Origin: a virus
DNA length: 30,389 bases
Direction: 5' to 3' (one strand)
IMG/VR virus record: IMGVR_UViG_3300008050_000190
Location: 1-30,389 of that record
Shown piece by piece: positions 24,436 to 30,389 of this stretch. A program made the translations under genes and the position numbers. Numbering within the stretch: the first letter of the stretch is position 1; every line of letters begins with the position of its first letter. Under the pieces are notes generated by a model, which searched no databases, had not been told where the DNA came from, and saw only the letters and a list, made by a program, of their open reading frames with translations.

Positions 24436-25462
24436 CGATTTGCATTTCGGAGCGAGATCAGACTCTCAACTATTTTTTGATTATTTTATGAAGTTCTTTG
24501 ACGAGGTATTTTTTCCATACCTCTTAGAGAATAACATAAAAACTGTTATACATGCGGGCGATCTAATGGATCGCCGCAAGTTTGTCAACTTCAACATATT
24601 AAATCAAGTTAGAGAGAGGTTCATAAGTAAACTTCATGAATATGATATCGAATTCCATTGTATACTTGGTAACCATGATGTGTATTATAGGAACACAAAT
24701 AAAGTAAATTCTCTCAGAGAACTTTTTAGTGATGACATTAGTGTTTATGAAACCCCCGTTATCAAGAACTTTGACGGCTTGGATATAGCACTTGTTCCTT
24801 GGATTAATAAAGAGAATTATAATGAGTCTGTTGACTTCATTAAAAACGCAGCAGCCCCTATACTGATAGGACATCTTGAGTTAGATGGTTATCAAGTTAT
24901 GCGCGGAATAAAGCATGTGGGTGGAATGCGTTCTGATATTTTTGATCGGTATGAGAAAATATTCTCAGGGCATTTTCATTGTAGACAGGATAGTGGAAAC
25001 ATATATTATCTTGGAACTCAGTACCAGATAACATTTTCTGATCTAGAAGAGAAGAAGGGTTTTCACATTCTGGATACGGATACTAGAGACATCGAGTTTA
25101 TCGAGAATCCAAATAGAATGTTTCATAGGTTATTATATAATGATGAAAATGGACCAATCGATATTGATTCTTTAGATTTCTCCAATCTAAATCAGTGTTA
25201 TGTTAGAGTGGATGTGGTTAATAAAAATCACCCATATAGTTTTGACAGATATATGGATAAGTTGTATGAGTGTGGAGCAGCAAAGGTAACCACGATAGAA
25301 GATTATGATTGTTCTGATGAGAATGAAGATGAGATGGTTGACTTAGCACAAGATACTGTTACAATAATCAATAATGAAATTGATACGCTAGAAGAAATAC
25401 AAGACAAAGATAGAATGAAACGTCTTATTAAAGATCTGTATATGGAGAGTTTATCTTTATGA
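24416..25462 (+). CDS. gp47: Recombination nuclease subunit gp47 (Mre11/SbcD-like)
   Basis: Metallophosphoesterase nuclease that with gp46 resects DNA ends for recombination-dependent replication and host DNA breakdown in T4. The product is 348 residues (T4: 339). The full set of metal-binding motifs is visible: D8-x-H10 in NDLHFG, GD49 in HAGDLMDRR, GNHD at 85-88, H153 in LIGHLE, and GHFH at 185-188. The ATG lies 20 bases inside the end of gene 55, an unusually long overlap for this genome. A small membrane gene and a metallopeptidase-like gene separate it from gene 46. Confidence 0.95.
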   Translation: MKIALINDLHFGARSDSQLFFDYFMKFFDEVFFPYLLENNIKTVIHAGDLMDRRKFVNFNILNQVRERFISKLHEYDIEFHCILGNHDVYYRNTNKVNSLRELFSDDISVYETPVIKNFDGLDIALVPWINKENYNESVDFIKNAAAPILIGHLELDGYQVMRGIKHVGGMRSDIFDRYEKIFSGHFHCRQDSGNIYYLGTQYQITFSDLEEKKGFHILDTDTRDIEFIENPNRMFHRLLYNDENGPIDIDSLDFSNLNQCYVRVDVVNKNHPYSFDRYMDKLYECGAAKVTTIEDYDCSDENEDEMVDLAQDTVTIINNEIDTLEEIQDKDRMKRLIKDLYMESLSL

Positions 25463-25503
25463 ATATTTTTGTTTTGGATGAAAGACCAGTGTGGTATGAT
25501 TGA
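25459..25503 (+). CDS. Possible 14-codon mini-ORF between gene 47 and the membrane gene
   Basis: ATG overlaps the gene 47 stop (ATGA) and encodes MNIFVLDERPVWYD before a TGA at 25501-25503. A GGAG lies about 11 bases upstream. It spans the weak starts of the following membrane gene, so it may couple translation. The first residues resemble the start of a family of small phage proteins beginning MNIFVLD, so it could instead be a truncated remnant. Nothing confirms it is made. Confidence 0.25.
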   Translation: MNIFVLDERPVWYD

Positions 25504-25666
25504 CGCATTGACAAAAGCACTGCCCCTAATTGCTGCAATTCTTTATAGTATTGTGGCAGTTGGATATGGGTTGAAGAAGGAATGGGCATGGTGTCTTGTT
25601 TGGGCTTCTTATGCGCTTGCTAATGTGGGACTTGTTGTGGTATCTATGACTGGAGAAGTTGAATGA
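25478..25666 (+). CDS. Small membrane protein
   Basis: About 62 residues. Two hydrophobic segments, ALPLIAAILYSIVAVGYGL and WCLVWASYALANVGLVVV, are joined by KKEWA, so it is probably a two-pass inner-membrane hairpin. The start is uncertain: ATG 25478 is used here, while an in-frame ATG at 25496 and a TTG at 25469 are alternatives, none with a good ribosome site. Its stop overlaps the next ATG (ATGA). Lying between genes 47 and 46, it may be a superinfection-exclusion or lysis-timing accessory, but no specific family was recognised. Confidence 0.6.
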   Translation: MKDQCGMIDALTKALPLIAAILYSIVAVGYGLKKEWAWCLVWASYALANVGLVVVSMTGEVE

Positions 25667-25986
25667 ACACGGTTAAACTGGCGCGCACAGTCATTAATTG
25701 GTGCAGGAACTTCTTTTATATTTCTGAGGATGTAACTATAAATTTTAAAATTGATATTTATGAAGACCTTGACTGCTGGGGGGACTGTGAGCAAACAGAT
25801 GATAAAACGTACATGATACGGGTTTCCGACAAGCAGGGGCTGAGAGATTTTGTTGCCACTATCGTCCATGAGTTTGTCCATATAAAACAATGGGAAACTG
25901 ACAAATGGGACGGGGACGGAGAAGCAGAGGCAAATCAGTTGCAGTATGCTGTTACAGATAGGATGTGGTCAGAGGGTGTTTTATGA
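25663..25986 (+). CDS. Small HExxH metallopeptidase-like protein
   Basis: 107 residues. The central IVHEFVHIKQWETD carries the zinc metallopeptidase motif H69-E70-x-x-H73, followed about 14 residues later by GEAEANQLQYA, where E87 or E89 could be the third ligand. It resembles small phage or SprT/gluzincin-like domains and is shorter than typical proteases, so it may be a minimal domain. Acidic residues dominate the N-terminal half (DIYEDLDCWGDCEQTDD). It overlaps the membrane gene and gene 46 by four bases each. The substrate is unknown. Confidence 0.6.
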   Translation: MNTVKLARTVINWCRNFFYISEDVTINFKIDIYEDLDCWGDCEQTDDKTYMIRVSDKQGLRDFVATIVHEFVHIKQWETDKWDGDGEAEANQLQYAVTDRMWSEGVL

Positions 25987-27695
25987 TATTATTCAAAACA
26001 CTTTCTTGGCGAAATTTCCTATCAACGGGAAACTATAAAACGACATTAGATTTAACTAGACATGAGAACACTTTAGTCTCGGGTGATAATGGTGCTGGTA
26101 AATCAACGATGCTTGATGCATTAACCTTTTCCCTTTTTGGAAAATCGTTTCGTGGAATTAATATTCCACAACTGCCCAACTCTATTAACGAAAAGAATTG
26201 CGAAGTAGAAATTGAATTTGTAATAGGGAAAGATGAGTATCGTGTTTTAAGATGTCTTAAACCAAAAAGGTTTGAGATATACAAGAACGGTGATTTGTTA
26301 CCACAGGATTCCAAGTCAAAAGACTATCAGAAAATTCTCGAAGAACAAATTCTTAAGATGACATATAAGTCATTCTGTCAGGTGGTTATTCTGGGGTCTT
26401 CAAATTATATTCCGTTTATGCAACTTACCGCAGCAGATCGCCGTTCGGTTGTTGAGAACTTGCTAGACATTGATGTGTTTTCTGTGATGAACGCATTGGT
26501 AAAAACTAGAATCAATCTTGTTCGGGAATATATCAAGGATATAGATCATAAAATAGAACTCACCCGAAGCAAAACAGAAGAGAAGAAAAAACTAATAGAC
26601 ACGCTAGAGAAGAAATCTACTGACTCGGTGGAGAAGCACAATAAGGAAATAGAAACTTCTTTGTCTCAGATAGAAGAATTGACTAGAGAACGGGACGAGT
26701 TGCAGAAACTAATAACGGAAAACTTGGATAGTATAGAAGACAGAGAATCAACCCCTAAAGATTTATTGAAAATGGAATCTGAACAAGAACAATTAAAGTC
26801 TAAGATAAAGATGATAGATTCTGGTCTTAAGTTTTATGATGAAAACGATACCTGCCCATCATGCAAGCAAAATATTGAGGTGCATCATAAGAACTGCATA
26901 CTGAAGGAGAAGGGAGAAGAAAAACAGAAACATGTCTCGCAGATGAATGAATTATTGACGGACATTGAACAGATGGAAGAGCGGTTAAGTAAAATTAATT
27001 ATGTTTTGGGGGATGTTAGACTTCTTGAGAAAAATGTTTCCGAGAAGCAAAGTAGAATTGGCGGCTTAAACCAATACATTAATAAAATGAAATGTGAACG
27101 AGATTCATTGCTTACAGAGGGAACAGAAGTTTCGGTTGCAAAAGAGGAATTTAACACTCTTATAAATGAGGGAAATGGTTATGTCGAGAACAGAAAAAAT
27201 TTAATAGAAGATCAACATTATTATAAGATAGCAACTGGTATTTTAAAGGATAGTGGAATCAAGGCAAAGATAATAAAACACTATCTTCCAGTTATGAATA
27301 AGTTGATTAATAGATATCTAGTAGAAATGGATTTCTTCTGTCAGTTTAATCTGGATGAAAATTTTAACGAGACAATCAAGAGTCGTCACCGCGATGAGTT
27401 TACATATCATAGTTTCAGTGAGGGTGAACGGTTGCGTATTGACCTATCCCTACTTCTTTCTTGGAGAGAAATTGCACGGCTGAAGAATAGTGTTAGTTGT
27501 AATCTGTTGATTCTGGATGAGGTGTTTGATTCTAGTTTGGATTCTGTTGGTACAGAAGAATTTTTGAAATTGTTGGTGACATTTGGAACCCGTGCGAATA
27601 TATTTGTCATCAGTCACAAGTCTGATTCAATGACGGACAAGTTCCAGAATCATATTGTGTTTGAGAAGAAGAACAACTTCAGTAGGATAAAATGA
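25983..27695 (+). CDS. gp46: Recombination nuclease subunit gp46 (Rad50/SbcC-like)
   Basis: SMC-like ATPase partner of gp47. The ATG at 25983 overlaps the preceding stop and gives 570 residues (T4: 560); the upstream in-frame start is inside the neighbour. Walker A GDNGAGKST (K40), long coiled coils on either side of a zinc-hook CPSC (C291, C294), ABC signature FSEGERLR (S479), Walker B LLILDEVFDSS (D512, E513) and the following SHK switch are all present. The last 24 bases, including the stop, form one copy of a 28-bp direct repeat that reappears after the next gene. Confidence 0.95.
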   Translation: MILFKTLSWRNFLSTGNYKTTLDLTRHENTLVSGDNGAGKSTMLDALTFSLFGKSFRGINIPQLPNSINEKNCEVEIEFVIGKDEYRVLRCLKPKRFEIYKNGDLLPQDSKSKDYQKILEEQILKMTYKSFCQVVILGSSNYIPFMQLTAADRRSVVENLLDIDVFSVMNALVKTRINLVREYIKDIDHKIELTRSKTEEKKKLIDTLEKKSTDSVEKHNKEIETSLSQIEELTRERDELQKLITENLDSIEDRESTPKDLLKMESEQEQLKSKIKMIDSGLKFYDENDTCPSCKQNIEVHHKNCILKEKGEEKQKHVSQMNELLTDIEQMEERLSKINYVLGDVRLLEKNVSEKQSRIGGLNQYINKMKCERDSLLTEGTEVSVAKEEFNTLINEGNGYVENRKNLIEDQHYYKIATGILKDSGIKAKIIKHYLPVMNKLINRYLVEMDFFCQFNLDENFNETIKSRHRDEFTYHSFSEGERLRIDLSLLLSWREIARLKNSVSCNLLILDEVFDSSLDSVGTEEFLKLLVTFGTRANIFVISHKSDSMTDKFQNHIVFEKKNNFSRIK

Positions 27696-27696
27696 T
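27669..27696 (+). repeat. 28-bp direct repeat, upstream copy (3' end of gene 46)
   Basis: Begins AAGAACAACTTCAGTAGGAT and is identical over 28 bases to 28165-28192. In this copy it encodes the last seven residues and stop of gp46 (NNFSRIK) and supplies the AGGA ribosome site and ATG of the methyltransferase gene. Confidence 0.97.
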
Positions 27697-28186
27697 GGGA
27701 ACAGAACAAATAGGAATGGGTGTTGTTGGTGCAAGTAGATCTATAGAATACAGCACACCATTAGAAATAGTAAATCCTCTCATAGAAGAATTTTCTTTAA
27801 CGAGAGATGTTTGTGCAAGTAAAGAAAATTACAAATTAGATAATTACTGGACTATTGATGATGACGCATTATCAAAAACTTGGGATGGTAACTGTTGGAT
27901 GAATCCTCCATTCGACAGAAAATTGGGAACATGGGTTAGAAAAGCACATTCAGAGAGATATAGTGGAACAAAGGTATGTTTGTTTCCTGTTAGAGCAAAT
28001 ACTAAATGGTGGGCAGAGGTTTGTGTCGATAGTGAAATTAGATTTATAAACGGCGAAGTAAATTTTAATAATGAACATAGAGGATTGTGGGCAGCGATGT
28101 GTATTATGATTTTTGGTGAACAAGCAAAGGTAGGCACATTTTCTGTGATTGATTATCGTAAAAAAAGAACAACTTCAGTAGGATAA
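27692..28186 (+). CDS. dam: Phage DNA N6-adenine methyltransferase (Dam-like)
   Basis: Transfers a methyl group to adenine N6 in DNA, commonly used by phages to resist restriction. The 164 residues include the phage Dam-family pattern: SIEYSTPLEIVNPLIEEF, DVCASKENYKLDNYWT, CWMNPPFDRKLGTWVRKA (NPPF catalytic motif at 71-74), LFPVRANTKWW and HRGLWAAMCIMIF. The family is a small single-domain enzyme, so the length is complete. The ATG overlaps the gene 46 stop. The gene is flanked by 28-bp perfect direct repeats, and its last seven residues (RTTSVG preceded by K) are the gene 46 tail read in another frame. This suggests it was inserted as a cassette. Confidence 0.88.
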   Translation: MMGTEQIGMGVVGASRSIEYSTPLEIVNPLIEEFSLTRDVCASKENYKLDNYWTIDDDALSKTWDGNCWMNPPFDRKLGTWVRKAHSERYSGTKVCLFPVRANTKWWAEVCVDSEIRFINGEVNFNNEHRGLWAAMCIMIFGEQAKVGTFSVIDYRKKRTTSVG

Positions 28187-28192
28187 AATGAT
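28165..28192 (+). repeat. 28-bp direct repeat, downstream copy
   Basis: Identical to 27669-27696, offset by exactly 496 bases. In this copy the sequence ends the methyltransferase gene in a different reading frame. It also recreates an AGGA-ATG start opening a nine-codon frame (MIPFFGDI, stop at 28213-28215). Confidence 0.97.
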
Positions 28193-28217
28193 ACCATTTT
28201 TTGGAGATATATAAGAT

Positions 28218-28544
28218 ATGGCAAAGTACAAAAACAATCTATCATATGCGCAGTATATAAAGGAGGGGCTTCTATTGTTAAGTTCTAACTTGGGTGTGAA
28301 GGTATATAAACGAGCGGGTGGTGATCCTCAATTAAAAATGACTTTTGATAAGGATTTGGATTATAGGGTTCTGTTTACTTGGAGGGGTGAAGCAATACAA
28401 AATAGTCAATTTGTAGTTGATAGGCAATTTTGGAATATGTTAAATACTAATGATGGCAATAGAGATCATATGAGAAGGTGGGCAGATCCAAAACTAGAGG
28501 CGGTAAAGGACGCTATAGAAAGAGGAAAGAAAAAGAAGACTTAG
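28218..28544 (+). CDS. Hypothetical protein
   Basis: 108 residues, not recognised. Basic overall (ends ERGKKKKT), with mixed alpha/beta appearance: an N-terminal helix (SYAQYIKEGLLLLSSNLG), a strand-rich middle (LKMTFDKDLDYRVLFTWRGE) and a C-terminal helix (DPKLEAVKDAIERGK). There are no cysteine clusters or membrane segments. TTTGGAG lies about 12 bases before the ATG. In the absence of the dam cassette it would directly follow gene 46, so it is probably part of the 55-47-46 unit. It ends one base before the next ATG. Confidence 0.6.
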   Translation: MAKYKNNLSYAQYIKEGLLLLSSNLGVKVYKRAGGDPQLKMTFDKDLDYRVLFTWRGEAIQNSQFVVDRQFWNMLNTNDGNRDHMRRWADPKLEAVKDAIERGKKKKT

Positions 28545-28545
28545 A

Positions 28546-29523
28546 ATGGCCGAACCAAGAGATCTATATAAAAAATATTTGGCAGAGACTCTATCCGATC
28601 TTGTGGATGGAACTACTCCTGTTTCTGGGGGAACGCCCCATATGAGGGGAAATTTTAAAATAACCCCGAGGATTGGCCCAATACCCACAGAGACACAAGA
28701 GACAAACGTGCAATATATGCAGGACTTGGCAAAGCGTTCTAATTATGAAAACAGAAGAAAAGAAGGCTTGTCGGATTATAATTATGATGCTGTTCCCAAA
28801 ATTAAAGATACTGCGTATGGACATGCGTTGGGTCTTAAAAGTACAATTCGTAATGATATTTCGGCTGGTCCATTTAGGTCTGATATGCTTGCGGGTTCTT
28901 TTTCTATTGGCGGAGTTGAATTTGATGTTAGGAATCTACAGACCAATGATAAGACTGTTAACGAAGCGTTACTCACTTTAATAACAGAACTTTTATTATT
29001 CATTAATGGTATCAAAGGAAGTGAAAAATATAAGGGGGTATTGAATAGTTACGTTTCTGATATAGATACTTTACCACAATCCATAGTAAAGGAAAATATA
29101 TCACTACCTGTCATAGATTCTAATTGGGCATATCCGGGTCCGGTTTACCGAGATATAAACCTCCCTCATACTTACAGAGTTAAAGAAAGCGATCAGAGTT
29201 ATTGTGGTAAGTGTTTTAATTATGTGGGCAGTGGTTCGGTAGGGAAATGCCATAGATATAATAACGCAGTTAGTCCATATTATGTTTGTAATGCATACGA
29301 CGAAAGAAATACGAGTTTTTATGCCGGGGATTATAAGGGCCGATTTAAGGCGACTGACGAGCAAGGAAGAAATGTTTTTTATTATAAAGGCGATGTTGTG
29401 AAATTTAAAAGCAAGACTTATATAGCAATTAGGAACACATCTGCTACAGTAGGATCTCCTATACATAGTAATAGCGGATGGAGATTGATCGACGAGGAAA
29501 TTCTTGACGGAGGCGAATTTTAA
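28546..29523 (+). CDS. Virion-like protein with HiPIP-like Cys motif and carbohydrate-binding-like C-terminus
   Basis: 325 residues. The N-terminal 200 residues are unrecognised, hydrophilic, with one helical stretch (LLTLITELLLFINGIKG). Cysteines 220, 223, 235 and 248 (YCGKCFNYV, GKCHRY, YVCNAY) give C-x2-C-x11-C-x12-C, like the cluster site of high-potential iron-sulfur proteins and of HiPIP-like segments in phage proteins. The last 50 residues (YYKGDVVKFKSKTYIAIRNT, W312) resemble CBM5/12-type chitin-binding modules, a common fibre or baseplate decoration. It probably sits on the virion. Its stop codon lies inside a 16-base palindrome. Confidence 0.55.
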   Translation: MAEPRDLYKKYLAETLSDLVDGTTPVSGGTPHMRGNFKITPRIGPIPTETQETNVQYMQDLAKRSNYENRRKEGLSDYNYDAVPKIKDTAYGHALGLKSTIRNDISAGPFRSDMLAGSFSIGGVEFDVRNLQTNDKTVNEALLTLITELLLFINGIKGSEKYKGVLNSYVSDIDTLPQSIVKENISLPVIDSNWAYPGPVYRDINLPHTYRVKESDQSYCGKCFNYVGSGSVGKCHRYNNAVSPYYVCNAYDERNTSFYAGDYKGRFKATDEQGRNVFYYKGDVVKFKSKTYIAIRNTSATVGSPIHSNSGWRLIDEEILDGGEF

Positions 29524-29535
29524 AATTCGTATTAT
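29509..29535 (+). promoter_or_regulatory. Hairpin-bridged Shine-Dalgarno site (putative)
   Basis: GGAGG at 29509-29513 lies 22 bases from the ATG at 29536, too far for normal initiation. The intervening CGAATTTTAAAATTCG (29514-29529) is a perfect palindrome able to fold as six pairs around TTAA, leaving six bases to the ATG. This is the geometry known for T4 gene 38. Folding at growth temperature is not established, since the stem is AT-rich. Confidence 0.4.
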
Positions 29536-30389
29536 ATGATGAGTAGTTTAGTTTATAGAGATGTAATACCTTCTGTTGGCGGAAATCAATTCTTCTATGC
29601 AAGAATATTGGGATGTAGTCATGTGGGTGGTGTTTGGGGTGGTCTTAACGGTGATGTTGTAATAGATGTGATGACTTCCGATAGACAGAAGTATAGTACT
29701 TATGCTTGGGAAGAAGTCACACCCCAACAAACTGGGGGTAAAATTATATGGGCCCGTGGCAACAGGAGTTCGTATTCATTTTACGATCCTTCGTATGATC
29801 CGATTGAACCCGGTGAAACTGAAGATTGGACTAATCCAGAAACAGGGGAAGTAGAACAGGCATGGGTTCCGGGTACAACACCCGATGGTCCACAGTCAGG
29901 ACTTTACTCTGATATTAATACTCTTGATGAATATTTTGAAGACCAATCAATAGAAAATGAAGATGGCAAAAAACCTGATTCGAAGTTTAGAGATAGATCT
30001 CTCTATAGGGAATATGTTGATGAGAAGGTAGATAGAATAAATGATTTGAATGTTGATTATGATCCATTCGCTGGCGAAGACAACCAACAAGATTCCTGGC
30101 CTTCCGATGACCCCGATAATGATTGGTGGGAAGATGCCTTTCCCCCCGGTGACCCCGGTAATGATTGGTGGGAAGATAATATGGATCCGAATAATCCAGA
30201 AACACTGCCGGGGAATACTGGCGATTCGCAAAAAATATTATTCGGCGGCGTTCATGCGTTGAACATATCAGAATATAATAGGTATCATAATCCTGCTTCT
30301 TCTGTGGGTAGTATTGTTTTGATGCAAGAACTTATGGGTGATGGTGGAAGCCCAAAATATTATTTTGATGCCCCGGAAACAAGGACTGC
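29536..30389 (+). CDS. Unknown acidic protein, 3' end outside the window
   Basis: An open frame of at least 284 codons beginning ATGATG (29536 or 29539) and running off the edge, so it is partial. It starts MSSLVYRDVIPSVGGNQFFY and is rich in Asp, Gly, Trp and Pro. A duplicated unit (DNDWWED then GNDWWED) lies around residues 190-214, within an acidic Pro/Asp-rich linker. A second ordered-looking segment (KILFGGVHALNISEYNRYHN) begins near 231. There is no membrane segment or recognised domain. It may be a virion accessory protein like its neighbour. Initiation may use a distant GGAGG bridged by a hairpin. Confidence 0.6.
   Translation, partial: MMSSLVYRDVIPSVGGNQFFYARILGCSHVGGVWGGLNGDVVIDVMTSDRQKYSTYAWEEVTPQQTGGKIIWARGNRSSYSFYDPSYDPIEPGETEDWTNPETGEVEQAWVPGTTPDGPQSGLYSDINTLDEYFEDQSIENEDGKKPDSKFRDRSLYREYVDEKVDRINDLNVDYDPFAGEDNQQDSWPSDDPDNDWWEDAFPPGDPGNDWWEDNMDPNNPETLPGNTGDSQKILFGGVHALNISEYNRYHNPASSVGSIVLMQELMGDGGSPKYYFDAPETRT
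30106..30177 (+). repeat. Two-copy in-frame repeat (30-base unit, 42-base period)
   Basis: Copies at 30106-30135 and 30148-30177 share GACCCC, then AATGATTGGTGGGAAGAT, encoding DPDNDWWED and DPGNDWWED. The period is a multiple of three, so the frame is kept. Confidence 0.85.

Noticed and set aside
25965-25982. Upstream extension of gene 46
   Set aside because: MILFKTLSWRNF from 25983 is the expected gp46/Rad50 N-terminus and overlaps the preceding stop by four bases.

Overview
The window is a contiguous piece of a T4-like (tailed, contractile-tail myovirus) phage genome. The main evidence is an almost uninterrupted, same-strand run of T4 virion genes in the canonical order 13-14-15-16-17-18-19-20-(67/68 position)-21-22-23, followed by the recombination and late-transcription block uvsY-uvsW-55-47-46. 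Protein lengths are close to their T4 counterparts. Base composition is AT-rich, genes are tightly packed with many ATGA or TGATG stop/start overlaps, and every supported gene is on the + strand. The host cannot be read from this window. The gene order, the Cys-rich modules and a YYWC-type cupredoxin-like domain resemble marine or environmental T4-like phages more than enteric ones; that is inference.

Region 1 (1-6822) lies where T4 keeps its baseplate-fibre and whisker genes. It holds three adjacent secreted-looking, adhesin-like structural genes. The first has a collagen-like N-terminus, a LamG-like domain and Cys-rich modules. The second is a small Cys-rich protein. The third is a 1027-residue protein with Cys-rich modules, leucine-rich repeats and a cupredoxin-like domain. 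A small zinc-ribbon-like gene follows. Region 2 (6841-20516) is the neck, packaging, tail and head block, with exact TATAAATA late-promoter motifs before genes 13 and 19 (and one at the start of region 1). It ends in a strong intrinsic terminator just after the major capsid gene. Gene 19 is duplicated, and a third tube-fold gene follows gene 23.

Region 3 (20546-23758) carries that third tube-like gene, uvsY, uvsW and an Sm-like-domain gene, and ends in a second terminator. Region 4 (23796-28544) starts at a sigma70-like promoter immediately before gene 55, the late sigma factor that would recognise the TATAAATA sites. It continues with 47, a small membrane protein, a small HExxH protein, 46, a DNA adenine methyltransferase and a hypothetical gene. 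The methyltransferase gene is bracketed by perfect 28-bp direct repeats, one of which is the 3' end of gene 46; this looks like a discrete insertion cassette. Region 5 (28546-30389) returns to virion-like accessory proteins: one with a four-Cys HiPIP-like motif and a carbohydrate-binding-like C-terminus, and one truncated by the window edge whose start may depend on a hairpin-bridged Shine-Dalgarno site.

There is no gene-free stretch over 300 bases; the longest gap is about 134 bases (23696-23829). I saw no tRNA, rRNA, CRISPR array, insertion sequence, intron or intein.
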